In this document: piece by piece, positions 55,012 through 64,000 of the stretch
How the letters are laid out: every line of letters starts with the position of its first letter
How positions within the stretch are numbered: position 1 is the first letter of the stretch
DNA from: Robertkochia flava
GTDB lineage: Bacteria; Bacteroidota; Bacteroidia; Flavobacteriales; Flavobacteriaceae
NCBI RefSeq assembly: GCF_020166515.1
Contig: NZ_JAINZT010000002.1
Location: 558,001 to 622,000, forward strand
DNA: 64,000 nt
Direction of reading: 5' to 3'
The notes under the pieces: generated by a model
Database searches by the model: none
Told to the model about the DNA's origin: nothing
What the model saw: only the letters and a program-made list of their open reading frames with translations
Made by a program: the position numbers and the translations under genes

Positions 55012-58000
55012 TTGCTTAACCAACTTAAAAAAGCTGTACTAACATTTCTGTGTGTTTTTGTCACTGCATTGTCTTTTGCTCAGGAAGAAGATCAGCAGGA
55101 ACAGGACTCTGTTCAGACGGGCGTTGCCCTGGGCAGGATTAAACTTCAGCAACCTTCAGATATCATCAGTAAATACACCTACGATCCTGTTCTTGATCGT
55201 TACATATATACCGAAAAGGTGGGTGAATTTGATACCCGATACCCTATAATTCTTACTCCGGAACAATATCAGAAGCTCATCCTTAAGGAGCAGATGAGAA
55301 ATTATTTTCACGAAAAGACCGATGCGGTAACAGGCAGGGCAGGAGAGGATGATGCACAAAAGAACCTTTTGCCTTCTTTTTATGTGAACTCCGATTTTTT
55401 TCAAAGTGTTTTTGGAGGAAATACCATTGAGGTGATCCCTCAGGGAAGTGTGGCCATGGATCTGGGGGTGCGCTATCAGAAAAATGATAACCCCGCCTTA
55501 TCTCCAAGGAACAGAAGTAATGTTTCCTTTGACTTTGACCAGCGTATCTCTCTGAGTCTTTTGGGGAAGATCGGTACCCGTTTGGCGATCAATGCACAAT
55601 ATGATACCGAAGCGACCTTCGATTTCCAGAACCTTATAAAAATTGACTATACCCCTACTGAAGATGAAATTCTGCAGAAGGTCGAGATCGGTAATGTGTC
55701 GATGCCCTTAAATAGTTCCCTGATCAAGGGTGCCCAGAGTCTGTTCGGGGTAAAGACTCAGTTACAATTCGGGAATACCACAGTTACAGGGGTGTTTTCA
55801 GAACAAAGATCGCAAAGCAGAAATATTACGGCCCAGGGGGGTGGTACGATAAATGAATTCGAGATCCTCGCTCTTGATTATGATGAGGATCGCCACTTTT
55901 TTCTTTCACAGTTCTTCAGGAACCAGTACGACACGGCCCTCGAAAATTACCCGTTTATAAGAAGCCAGGTGCAGATCACCAGGATTGAGGTCTGGGTGAC
56001 GAACAGGATTCAGCGAACAGAGAATGTTCGTAATATCGTTGCTATCCAGGATCTTGGAGAGCCGGTGCCTGAAAACACAAGAATTAACGCCAATGCCCCT
56101 GCAGGTTTTTTTGCCCCGGGAAGTGATCTGCCACGGAATGCCGCGAACGCCTACGATCCTTTAAATATCGGAGGTGCAGGTTCTGCCCTGAATGAGAACA
56201 TCAGGGATATTGCAACGGTACAGCAGGGCTTTAGCACCGGGGGGTATATGACCAACCAGGGGTTTGATTTTGCCATCCTTGAAAATGCAAGAAAACTGGA
56301 GCAGGGTCGCGACTTCAAACTGGATACCCAGCTCGGATATATCTCTTTAACCCAAAAGCTCAGTAATGATGAGGTGTTGGCGGTGGCCTATCAGTATACC
56401 TATAACGGAGAGGTTTACCAGGTAGGAGAATTTGCCAATGACGGGGTAAATGCGACCACCTTCGAGTCTGATAATGGACTGGTGACAGCGGTTAATCCGC
56501 AGTCGCTTGTGCTTAAAATGCTCAAGAGTAATATAACTAATGTCAGCGATCCGGTTTGGGACCTGATGATGAAGAACATCTATGCTACCGGGGCGTTCCA
56601 GTTGCTGCAGGAAGATTTCAGGATGAATATCCTTTATGTGGATCCCAGTCCTGTAAATTACATTAGTCCGGTAGATGAGGGAACCTGGCCTGCCGGTCTG
56701 GAAGAGCAGATCCTGTTGGATGTCTTTAATTTTGACCGCTTAAATGTCTATAACGATCCGCAGAACGGGGGAGATGGTTTCTTTGATTTCCTTCCCGGGA
56801 TAACGGTGGACACACAAAACGGAAGGATCATCTTTACCAAGGTGGAGCCATTTGGAGAATATCTCTATGACCTTCTGGGGGATGGGTCCAATTATAACGA
56901 TCCGAACTTTAGTCCGAATAACCCTAACCAGGAACGCTACGTATTCAGGGATCTCTACAAGCTCACTAAGGCTGCGGCCCTGGAAGAGGCAGATAAGAAC
57001 AAGTTCATGTTAAAGGGACGGTATAAGGCCGAAAGCAGTGGAGGTATTCCTATCGGGGCCTTTAATGTGCCCAGAGGGTCGGTCAGGGTGCGTGCCGGAG
57101 GGAGACTGTTGCAGGAAGGTATAGATTACACGGTAAACTACCAGGCCGGAACCGTGCAGATTCTCGATGAAGGGTTGCGTGCATCCAATGTTCCAATTGA
57201 GGTTTCTGTGGAAAATAATGCCGTTTTTGGTCAGCAAACCCGGCGGTTTACCGGACTTAATGTCGAACATCGTTTTGGGAAGAAGCTCTCCATGAGCGGA
57301 ACCATGCTTAACCTGAATGAGCGTCCCCTTACCCAGAAGGCAAACTTTGGGGTGGAGCCGGTAAACAATACCATTCTGGGGCTTAATCTGAATTATTCCA
57401 CAGAGATGCCTTTTATGACCCGTTGGGTCAATAAGCTGCCGAACATTGATACGGATGCACCTTCGAATTTATCCGTGCGCAGTGATTTTGCCTACCTGCT
57501 TCCGGGATCCCCCAATAACGCTGATTTTAATGGAGAAACTACTTCTTACCTCGACGATTTTGAAGGAGCTCAGGCCTTTATCGATATCCGTTCTGCTATT
57601 GCATGGTCGCTGTCCAGTGCACCTATAGGGTACGGGGGAGAGTTAGAAAATGATAACCTGGCCTCCGGTGGGCGACGGGCTAAGATGTCCTGGTATACCA
57701 TCGATCCTGTATTCTACAGTTCGCAGCGACCTGATGGAATTACAGATGCCGACCTGTCAGACAATTCTACAAGGAGAATTTTTATAGATGAGATCTTTCC
57801 TCAGCAGGATGTTCCTCAGGGGCAAACCCTGGTGCAGCCTACCCTGGATATAGCCTATTACCCCGATACGAAAGGGCCCTATAATGCCAATTCTTCTTTT
57901 GATGCCCTGGCAGCAAATGAACGCTGGGGAGGGATCATGCGTTCGGTAAGCAGTACCAACTTTGAACAGGCCAATGTGGAGTATATCCAGTTTTGGTTGC

Positions 58001-61000
58001 TGGATCCATACTACCAGGACGGGGTGCAGCCCGGGCAAGGCGGAGAGCTCATCTTTAATCTTGGAAATATTAACGAAGATATTCTGAAAGACGGTCGTAA
58101 GCAATACGAAAACGGGCTTCCGGCTTCTCCGAATCCGGCCCTGGTAAACACGACAAGTTTTGGTAAGGTACCCGCTTCCCAGTCGCTGGTATATGCTTTT
58201 GATGCCGATACCCAGAACAGGAATATTCAGGATGCAGGTTTTGACGGACTTCTCGATGATGAAGAAGCTGCCATATACGGTAACCCCGGGCCTGACCCGG
58301 CTCTCGATAATTATGAGTTCTACCTGAATCGAAGCGGTGGTATCCTTGACAGGTATTATAATTACAACAACCCTCAGGGAAATTCCCCGGTGGTGGTGAA
58401 CAATACGAACAGGGGGTCAACCACCCTTCCGGATGTGGAAGACGTGAATCGCGACCTGACCATGAATACGGTAGATAGTTATTTCCAGTATCGTGTTCCA
58501 ATAGGGCCTAATATTCAGCGTAATGATAATTATGTGACCGATATCAGGGAGGTGGATGTGGAAACTCCCGATAACAGACAGTACCGGGTACGCTGGATCC
58601 AGTTCAAAGTGCCTATTCAGGATTTTGACCAGGCCATAGGTGGGATAACCGATATCCGGTCTATAAGCTATATGCGGATGTTCCTTACAGGTTTCCAGGA
58701 ACCTGTAGTACTTAGGTTTGGAACCCTGGACCTGGTTAGGGGCGACTGGAGGAATTTTACGCGAAGCTTCCAGAGAGAAACCGACCCCAATCCGGAGGAC
58801 GATGGTACCTACGTGGATGTGAATACGGTAAACATCCTGGAAAATGAACAGCGAACTCCCATACCGTACCGTTTACCTCCTGGGGTGGTTCGGGAGCAGT
58901 TAAATAATAACAATACCATTGTCCGCCAAAATGAACAGTCGCTTTCTTTTGCTGTTTGTGGTCTGGAGCCTGAAGATTCCAGGGGAGTTTTTAAGAATGT
59001 CAACATTGATGTCAGGCAGTATAAACGGCTGAAGATGTTTCTCCATGCCGAGGCCTATAATAATGTTCCGGTAAGCGATGGCGAGCTGGTCGGTTTCCTT
59101 AGGTTTGGTACCGATTTTAGCGATAACTTCTACCAGGTGGAGATCCCGCTTAGAATAACCCCTCCCGGAACGTCGGATGCAGAAGGCATCTGGCCTTCTG
59201 AGAATAATATTGATCTTCCGCTTTCCCTGCTTTCGGATATCAAGTCACAGGCCATCGCAAACGGTAGCCTTCAGAATCTTACCTTTTACGACGAAGAGGG
59301 AAATCAGGTGGCCGAATTTTCGCCACGTGAGATCGGGGAGCAGCGTATCGGGATCAAGGGTAATCCCAGCCTTGGGAATATCAGGGCCGTGATGGTGGGG
59401 GTAAAGAATCCGAGCTCCACCCTTGGGGACGATGCCTGTGGAGAGGTGTGGTTTAATGAGCTTCGGCTGGCGGAACTTGATAACCAGGGCGGATGGGCTA
59501 CCATAACAACCGTTGATGCCAATGTGGCTGATTTTGCCAATGTATCGGCTACCGGAAGTATGAGTACATCAGGCTTTGGGGGGCTGGATGAATTGCCTAG
59601 CGAAAGGGCCCGGGAAGATGTACAGCAATATAACCTGAATTCCAATGTGAACCTGGGGCAGCTACTGCCAAAGAACTGGGGGATTCAGGTGCCGATGAAT
59701 TATAGCGTTTCCGAACAGTTGATCACCCCGGAATTCGACCCCCTTTACCAGGACCTTAAGCTGGACGACAGGATCGCGGCTGCTCCAACTGCAGAAGAGG
59801 CGCGGGCTATTGAGGAGCAGGCCCAGGATTATACAAAAAGGAAGAGCATAAATTTTATAGGGGTTCGTAAGAACAGGAATGAAACCCAAAGAGCTGATTT
59901 CTTTGATGTGGAGAACTTCACTTTTAATTATGCTTACAACCAGACCGATCACCGGGATTTTGAAGTGGAAACTTTCAGAGATCAGAATGTGAAAACCGGG
60001 GTGGTGTACAGTTATAATTTTGAGCCCCTGGAGATAGTGCCTTTAGGGAAGGCAGATTCCCTGCTTAAAGGTGCCTACTGGCAATGGCTTAAAGATTTTA
60101 ATTTCAATTTGTTACCCAATAGTATTTCGGCAAACACCGGGTATACACGTACTTTTAACAGCCAGAGTTTCCGCCAGGTTCTCGGGCTGGGTGGAGAAGC
60201 AGATCTCCTGGGATTACCCGAACTTCAGCAGAAGAACTACCTGTATGATTGGCAGTTTGCGTTAAATTATAATCTTACCAGGTCGCTGCAGCTCAATTTT
60301 ACCGCATCAAGCAATCATATTGTACGAAATTATTTCACGGAGGATGAAGGGGGCGATCGCATAATAGACCCTTCCCTGGGGTTGTGGGATGATTTCTGGA
60401 ATATCGGAGAGCCTAACCGGCATGCGCAGCGGCTGCAGTTAAATTACACCCTTCCCTTTAATAAGATCCCGATTTTAAGTTTTATTGATGCAACCTATGC
60501 ATTTACCGGAGATTTTAACTGGCAAAGGGGTAGTGACGTTCTCAATGAAATTGCAGGAGAAGATCTGAATACCATTCAAAATGCGGGAACGCATGACCTT
60601 AATGCTGCCCTTGGAATGGACCGACTCTACAGCTATCTTGGACTTGTTCGTAAAGATGACGGTGGGGCCGCAGCCCGTAGAGCTGGCAGAAGTGCGATTC
60701 CTGATCAGGATGGAGAGGCAGCAGATCGCGCGCCTTCACGGCCTTCTAAAAAATACGGGTTCAGGAATACCCTTGTTGACCTGGTGACCATGGTAAAAAG
60801 GGTGAATCTCACCTATACCAATAACAGCGGTAAAATGTTGCCCGGTTATACCCAGTCTATCGGATTTATCGGAACGCTCAGGCCGTCTCCGGGATTCGTT
60901 TTTGGTAGCCAGGCAGATGTGCGCTATGAAGCCGCGAGAAAGGGCTGGCTTACTACCTTCCCTGAATTTAACCAGCAATTTACCCAGAGAGAGGCCGAAC

Positions 61001-62100
61001 AACTCAATGTAACGGCTAATCTTGAACCGATCCCGGAATTAACGATCGACCTGGTTGCAGACCGCGCCTATTCCGAAAACCTCTCAGAAAATTATAATGT
61101 TACCGATCTGGATGGCGATGGATTGCTGGATTACAATCCCCTGATCGAAAACCGTTTTGGAGATTTTACTATCTCAGGAATTATGCTTCGAACTTCCTTC
61201 TCTTCGCAATCCCAGGAAGATTCTGAGCTGTTCAACACCTTTAGTGATAACCGTCTGGTTATTGCCCAACGCCTGGCCGGCCAACCTGTAAATCCGGGTG
61301 CAACCGATTATCCTGTGGGATACGGGCCTACCAACCAATCTGTTTTGCTGCCGGCATTTGTGGCTGCATACACAGGTCAGGATGCTAACGATGTTTCACT
61401 TAAGGCGTTCCGGGATGTGCCATTGCCGAACTGGACCATGAAATATACCGGGCTTATGCGGGTGAACTGGTTCCGTGAAAAGTTCCGGCGTTTTTCACTT
61501 ACCCATGCCTACAGGTCCAGCTACAGTATTAATGGCTTCCGGACCAACCTGGATTATGGGGATGGTGGTGAATTCGACCAGGCAGGGAACTTTAAGAACG
61601 AAACCCTCTATACCAATGCAACCCTGATCGAGATGTTTAATCCGTTGCTCCGCATTGATTTTGAAATGAAGAATTCCGTGAGCATCCAGGCCGAATTGCG
61701 AAAAGACCGGGCGCTGGCGCTAAGTTTCGATAATAATCTGTTGACAGAACAATGGGGCGATGAGTATATCGTAGGACTGGGCTATCGTTTTGCAGACGTT
61801 CGTCTTCCTACCAGGATCGGAGGCAAACAGACAATTCTTAAAGGAGATATTAACCTGAAGGCCGATTTGTCGCTTAGGGATAACGTTACAGTGATCCGGA
61901 ACCTGGATATTAATACCAACCAGGTAACCGCAGGTCAGAATATCTGGGCGCTTAAGTTCACTGCCGATTATGCCCTGACCAAGAATATGAACGTGCTGTT
62001 CTTCTACGATCATACGTTCTCCCAGTTTAAAGTTTCCACAGCTTTCCCTCAAACCACGATTCGTTCTGGCTTTACCCTGCGTTATAATTTTGGAAATTAA
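55012..62100 (+). CDS. sprA: SprA, outer-membrane translocon of the type IX secretion system
   Basis: SprA (Sov in Porphyromonas) forms the very large barrel through which type IX secretion substrates, including gliding adhesins, leave the cell. The 2362-residue protein is close to the F. johnsoniae protein (about 2,400). It has a signal peptide ending VTALSFAQEE and many barrel strands such as TTSYLDDFEGAQAFIDIRSA, ending RSGFTLRYNFGN. The start is TTG at 55012, needed to keep the signal peptide. It is the longest gene in the window and lies between ruvA and gcvH. Confidence 0.96.
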   Translation: MLNQLKKAVLTFLCVFVTALSFAQEEDQQEQDSVQTGVALGRIKLQQPSDIISKYTYDPVLDRYIYTEKVGEFDTRYPIILTPEQYQKLILKEQMRNYFHEKTDAVTGRAGEDDAQKNLLPSFYVNSDFFQSVFGGNTIEVIPQGSVAMDLGVRYQKNDNPALSPRNRSNVSFDFDQRISLSLLGKIGTRLAINAQYDTEATFDFQNLIKIDYTPTEDEILQKVEIGNVSMPLNSSLIKGAQSLFGVKTQLQFGNTTVTGVFSEQRSQSRNITAQGGGTINEFEILALDYDEDRHFFLSQFFRNQYDTALENYPFIRSQVQITRIEVWVTNRIQRTENVRNIVAIQDLGEPVPENTRINANAPAGFFAPGSDLPRNAANAYDPLNIGGAGSALNENIRDIATVQQGFSTGGYMTNQGFDFAILENARKLEQGRDFKLDTQLGYISLTQKLSNDEVLAVAYQYTYNGEVYQVGEFANDGVNATTFESDNGLVTAVNPQSLVLKMLKSNITNVSDPVWDLMMKNIYATGAFQLLQEDFRMNILYVDPSPVNYISPVDEGTWPAGLEEQILLDVFNFDRLNVYNDPQNGGDGFFDFLPGITVDTQNGRIIFTKVEPFGEYLYDLLGDGSNYNDPNFSPNNPNQERYVFRDLYKLTKAAALEEADKNKFMLKGRYKAESSGGIPIGAFNVPRGSVRVRAGGRLLQEGIDYTVNYQAGTVQILDEGLRASNVPIEVSVENNAVFGQQTRRFTGLNVEHRFGKKLSMSGTMLNLNERPLTQKANFGVEPVNNTILGLNLNYSTEMPFMTRWVNKLPNIDTDAPSNLSVRSDFAYLLPGSPNNADFNGETTSYLDDFEGAQAFIDIRSAIAWSLSSAPIGYGGELENDNLASGGRRAKMSWYTIDPVFYSSQRPDGITDADLSDNSTRRIFIDEIFPQQDVPQGQTLVQPTLDIAYYPDTKGPYNANSSFDALAANERWGGIMRSVSSTNFEQANVEYIQFWLLDPYYQDGVQPGQGGELIFNLGNINEDILKDGRKQYENGLPASPNPALVNTTSFGKVPASQSLVYAFDADTQNRNIQDAGFDGLLDDEEAAIYGNPGPDPALDNYEFYLNRSGGILDRYYNYNNPQGNSPVVVNNTNRGSTTLPDVEDVNRDLTMNTVDSYFQYRVPIGPNIQRNDNYVTDIREVDVETPDNRQYRVRWIQFKVPIQDFDQAIGGITDIRSISYMRMFLTGFQEPVVLRFGTLDLVRGDWRNFTRSFQRETDPNPEDDGTYVDVNTVNILENEQRTPIPYRLPPGVVREQLNNNNTIVRQNEQSLSFAVCGLEPEDSRGVFKNVNIDVRQYKRLKMFLHAEAYNNVPVSDGELVGFLRFGTDFSDNFYQVEIPLRITPPGTSDAEGIWPSENNIDLPLSLLSDIKSQAIANGSLQNLTFYDEEGNQVAEFSPREIGEQRIGIKGNPSLGNIRAVMVGVKNPSSTLGDDACGEVWFNELRLAELDNQGGWATITTVDANVADFANVSATGSMSTSGFGGLDELPSERAREDVQQYNLNSNVNLGQLLPKNWGIQVPMNYSVSEQLITPEFDPLYQDLKLDDRIAAAPTAEEARAIEEQAQDYTKRKSINFIGVRKNRNETQRADFFDVENFTFNYAYNQTDHRDFEVETFRDQNVKTGVVYSYNFEPLEIVPLGKADSLLKGAYWQWLKDFNFNLLPNSISANTGYTRTFNSQSFRQVLGLGGEADLLGLPELQQKNYLYDWQFALNYNLTRSLQLNFTASSNHIVRNYFTEDEGGDRIIDPSLGLWDDFWNIGEPNRHAQRLQLNYTLPFNKIPILSFIDATYAFTGDFNWQRGSDVLNEIAGEDLNTIQNAGTHDLNAALGMDRLYSYLGLVRKDDGGAAARRAGRSAIPDQDGEAADRAPSRPSKKYGFRNTLVDLVTMVKRVNLTYTNNSGKMLPGYTQSIGFIGTLRPSPGFVFGSQADVRYEAARKGWLTTFPEFNQQFTQREAEQLNVTANLEPIPELTIDLVADRAYSENLSENYNVTDLDGDGLLDYNPLIENRFGDFTISGIMLRTSFSSQSQEDSELFNTFSDNRLVIAQRLAGQPVNPGATDYPVGYGPTNQSVLLPAFVAAYTGQDANDVSLKAFRDVPLPNWTMKYTGLMRVNWFREKFRRFSLTHAYRSSYSINGFRTNLDYGDGGEFDQAGNFKNETLYTNATLIEMFNPLLRIDFEMKNSVSIQAELRKDRALALSFDNNLLTEQWGDEYIVGLGYRFADVRLPTRIGGKQTILKGDINLKADLSLRDNVTVIRNLDINTNQVTAGQNIWALKFTADYALTKNMNVLFFYDHTFSQFKVSTAFPQTTIRSGFTLRYNFGN

Positions 62101-62111
62101 ACAGGGTGAGC

Positions 62112-62143
62112 TTTGAATACAATCTGAGAATCGATTACATTTG
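62112..62143 (+). promoter_or_regulatory. Full flavobacterial promoter for gcvH
   Basis: TTTG (62112-62115), 20 bases, then TACATTTG (62136-62143), about 30 bases before the gcvH ATG. Both boxes and the spacing fit the consensus. The TTTG lies just after the sprA stop. Confidence 0.7.
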
Positions 62144-62172
62144 TGCATCAAAAAATTTAATACGCTTTAGTT

Positions 62173-62553
62173 ATGAATATTCCATCTGATTTAAAATATA
62201 CCAAGGATCACGAGTGGGTAAAGATCGAAGGTGATGTGGCTACCATTGGTATAACCGATTTTGCGCAAAGTGAGCTTGGTGATATCGTCTATGTTGAGGT
62301 TGAAACCGTAGATGAGGAGTTGGAAAGAGAAGAGGTGTTCGGTACCGTTGAGGCGGTTAAAACCGTATCTGATCTGTTCCTTCCCCTTTCTGGCGAGATC
62401 ATCGAATTCAATGAGTCCCTCGAAGAGGAGCCAGAAAAGGTAAACACAGATCCTTATGGAGACGGGTGGATGATTAAAGTGAAAATTACAGATACCGCAG
62501 AGGTGGATGACCTTCTGAGCAGCGACGACTACAAAGAGCTGGTGGGTGCTTAA
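62173..62553 (+). CDS. gcvH: Glycine cleavage system H protein
   Basis: The 126-residue lipoyl carrier shuttles the aminomethyl group in glycine breakdown. The lipoylated Lys lies in FGTVEAVKTVSDLFLPL (about residue 63), in the standard H-protein context, with EWVKIEGDVATIGITDFAQ near the N-terminus. The other glycine cleavage genes are not in the window. Its stop overlaps the start of the next gene by eight bases. Confidence 0.97.
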   Translation: MNIPSDLKYTKDHEWVKIEGDVATIGITDFAQSELGDIVYVEVETVDEELEREEVFGTVEAVKTVSDLFLPLSGEIIEFNESLEEEPEKVNTDPYGDGWMIKVKITDTAEVDDLLSSDDYKELVGA

Positions 62554-62917
62554 AAAACACAGGTATCTTATAGCAGGAGCCATTTGGCTGCTCTCGGTAG
62601 CGGTGGCCAGTCTGATATCTGTAAGCTTTATCCCAAAAGTAGATTTGGGATTTACCTACATGGATAAGCTGGTACATGCTGCCTTTTATATGATTGCAAC
62701 ATTTTTGCTTTATTTGCACTTCCGGAATTCGGAGAATAATCGTATTTTATATAAAATTGGTGCCTTTTGTTTCGTGTATGGAATGGTTATTGAAGTGCTT
62801 CAATACGCGCTCCCATACCGAAGGGCATTTGAATGGGCAGATATGCTGGCCAATGCCACAGGAATCGTTTTGGCTATAGTGCTGATAAAGTTTGCTTTAG
62901 CGCCTGAGCGAAGGTGA
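62546..62917 (+). CDS. VanZ-like family membrane protein
   Basis: The 123-residue protein has four membrane segments and the VanZ-like phrases MDKLVHAAFYMIATFLLYL and GMVIEVLQYALPYRRAFEWAD. Family function is unknown beyond membrane roles. The start is GTG at 62546, overlapping gcvH by eight bases, so the two are cotranscribed and probably translationally coupled. Confidence 0.85.
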   Translation: MLKKHRYLIAGAIWLLSVAVASLISVSFIPKVDLGFTYMDKLVHAAFYMIATFLLYLHFRNSENNRILYKIGAFCFVYGMVIEVLQYALPYRRAFEWADMLANATGIVLAIVLIKFALAPERR

Positions 62918-62985
62918 AAGGTAAATTTTAGTTGCAATTAATGTGAATAAATAATTAAATTAGCGAACATAAACACAAAGAACCT

Positions 62986-63696
62986 ATGGAACCGAAAAAG
63001 AATCCAAAAGCGGATCTGACGAGAAATAGCGGACTCTACTTCGCGATTGGACTTGCTGTAGTGCTGTTTGTAACTTGGCAGGCAATTGAATGGAAGACCT
63101 ACGAAAAGCAGGAGAACTTCGAATACACTATGGATGTAGAAGAACTTCTGGATGAGGAAGTGCCGATTACAGAACAGATAAACACTCCACCACCGCCACC
63201 ACCACCAGCTGCTCCCGAAGTTATCGAGGTTGTAGAGGACGAGGAAGAAGTGGAAGAGACCATTATCGAGTCAACAGAAACCGATCAGGAAGAAGAGATC
63301 GTGGAGGTTGAGGAGATCGTTGAGGTGGAAGAAGAGGTAGCTGTAGACGTTCCATTTACGGTTATTGAAGATAAACCCATGTTCCCTGCTTGTAAGGATG
63401 TGCCAAAGAATCAGCAATTCCAGTGTTTCAAGGAAAACCTTGATAAGCACGTAAGAAAAACTTTCAGGTATCCGGAGATTGCCCAGGAAATGGGAATTCA
63501 GGGTAGGGTTTATGTGAACTTCCGTATCAATAAAGATGGTACGATCACCATTCTTAATACCCGTGCTCCCGATAAGTCTCTGGACGAGGAAGCTAGAAGG
63601 ATAATCAATAAGTTGCCGCAGCTTATTCCAGGGAAACAGCGAGGAAGACCAACTCCTGTAACCTTTGCTTATCCAATCGTGTTTAAATTGAACTAA
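62986..63696 (+). CDS. tonB: Energy transducer TonB
   Basis: TonB passes proton-motive energy from ExbBD to outer-membrane receptors. The 236-residue protein has one N-terminal membrane segment (about 17-34, LYFAIGLAVVLFVTWQAI), a proline run (about 66-75, NTPPPPPPPAAPEV), a very acidic Glu/Val stretch (about 78-120) and a C-terminal TonB domain with YPEIAQEMGIQGRVYVNFRI and TPVTFAYPIVFKLN. It could energise the two receptors here; exbB, exbD are absent from the window. Confidence 0.93.
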   Translation: MEPKKNPKADLTRNSGLYFAIGLAVVLFVTWQAIEWKTYEKQENFEYTMDVEELLDEEVPITEQINTPPPPPPPAAPEVIEVVEDEEEVEETIIESTETDQEEEIVEVEEIVEVEEEVAVDVPFTVIEDKPMFPACKDVPKNQQFQCFKENLDKHVRKTFRYPEIAQEMGIQGRVYVNFRINKDGTITILNTRAPDKSLDEEARRIINKLPQLIPGKQRGRPTPVTFAYPIVFKLN

Positions 63697-63718
63697 GAGA
63701 AGTTTCTATAATATATTT

Positions 63719-63750
63719 AAAGCCCGGACATTGTTCCGGGCTTTTTCTTT
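63719..63750 (+). terminator. Intrinsic terminator after tonB
   Basis: AAAGCCCGGA (63719-63728) pairs perfectly with TCCGGGCTTT (63735-63744), with a T-rich tail. Confidence 0.9.
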
Positions 63751-63956
63751 TAATATAATCCGGCGTGGGGCCTCGCTGTCTTTTATTTAAAGGGATGTAT
63801 TCTTTGTTAGGCCTTTCTTTTATGAAGCCTTACAGGCAGGATTGTGGAGCCTTTGTTGTTTAAGATGAGTTTAAAGATGGATCCGCAGGATGGTGAAGTG
63901 GTCGTAACCCTTTAGTGATGTGACTTTTCAGGGATGCTGATTAAAAGCTTAAACCA

Positions 63957-63987
63957 TTGCATAGAAAGCTTTTGTACGTTATCTTTG
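63957..63987 (+). promoter_or_regulatory. Promoter for a gene past the right edge
   Basis: ATTG with TTG at 63957-63959, 20 bases, then TATCTTTG (63980-63987), a full -7 match. The gene it serves is not in the window. Confidence 0.5.
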
Positions 63988-64000
63988 CACCCCATTTTAC

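Larger units (their letters stand above)
63697..64000. other. 304-base non-coding end region
   Basis: No gene is visible. After the tonB stop there is a terminator, then a stretch without an open frame longer than about 16 codons, then a promoter-like pair for a gene beyond the right edge. The sequence TTGCACCCC just after the -7 box resembles leaders of other flavobacterial genes. Confidence 0.55.

Noticed and set aside
63880-63935. Short ATG frame MSLKMDPQDGEVVVTL in the right-end gap
   Set aside because: Only 16 codons, no promoter close by and no sign of conservation that I can judge.

Overview
The window is core chromosome of a gliding member of the Flavobacteriia (Bacteroidota), most likely a marine Flavobacteriaceae. 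The evidence is gldE and gldD, a full-length sprA, DUF4270 and DUF4199 proteins, two TonB-dependent receptors, many lipoproteins with a Cys soon after a hydrophobic leader, the TAnnTTTG -7 promoter element before many genes, and little Shine-Dalgarno signal. Coding density is high. I see no tRNA, rRNA, CRISPR array, insertion sequence, integrase or prophage. I cannot name the genus from sequence alone.

Layout. 1-4.1 kb: an Ig-like lipoprotein running off the left edge, comF, a coiled-coil membrane protein and glyQS. 4.1-9.2 kb: a minus-strand TonB-dependent receptor, then xth, an OmpA-family lipoprotein and an aldo/keto reductase. 9.2-14.0 kb: a minus-strand run in transcription order panC, panD, a flippase-like membrane protein, an esterase-fold protein lacking its serine nucleophile, and radA. 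14.1-18.5 kb: half of a GT5 glycogen synthase, a DUF4270 lipoprotein and glmS. 18.6-22.9 kb: a TonB-dependent receptor with a GDSL/SGNH lipoprotein. 23.0-24.9 kb: atpD-atpC. 25.0-26.8 kb: an M61 protease on the minus strand. 26.9-32.6 kb: biotin genes bioF-bioD-bioA, a ketoacyl synthase, then bioB. 32.6-36.4 kb: a JmjC-like cupin, recX, a scrap of a SusD C-terminus, rng, an unannotated 29-residue basic protein, and HU. 36.5-40.0 kb: mutY-ssb-gldE-gldD. 40.0-46.6 kb: a small lipoprotein, an EamA transporter, a DUF4199 protein, rplU-rpmA, a DUF3332 protein, ruvB and an unusual DUF4242/AraC fusion regulator. 46.7-52.0 kb: a secreted DUF4242 protein, queG, a sodium/solute symporter and a lipoprotein trehalase. 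52.0-63.7 kb: maeB, ruvA, sprA, gcvH, a VanZ protein and tonB. The last 300 bases hold a terminator and the promoter of a gene beyond the edge.

How the genes work together. SprA, GldD and GldE belong to gliding and type IX secretion. The TonB protein can energise receptors such as the two here. The symporter-trehalase pair looks like a module that splits trehalose outside the cytoplasm and imports the glucose. The bio block covers pimeloyl-thioester to biotin; no bioC or bioH is present, although a ketoacyl synthase is embedded in the block.

I found no large undescribed system. The most interesting items are small: the DUF4242/cyclase-like/AraC regulator with its secreted DUF4242 neighbour, the 29-residue basic protein whose stop codon lies inside its own terminator, the orphan half glycogen synthase in front of glmS, the SusD tail remnant, the serine-less esterase in the pan-radA run, the SAP/Rho-N-like tail on L21, and a structured leader before atpD.
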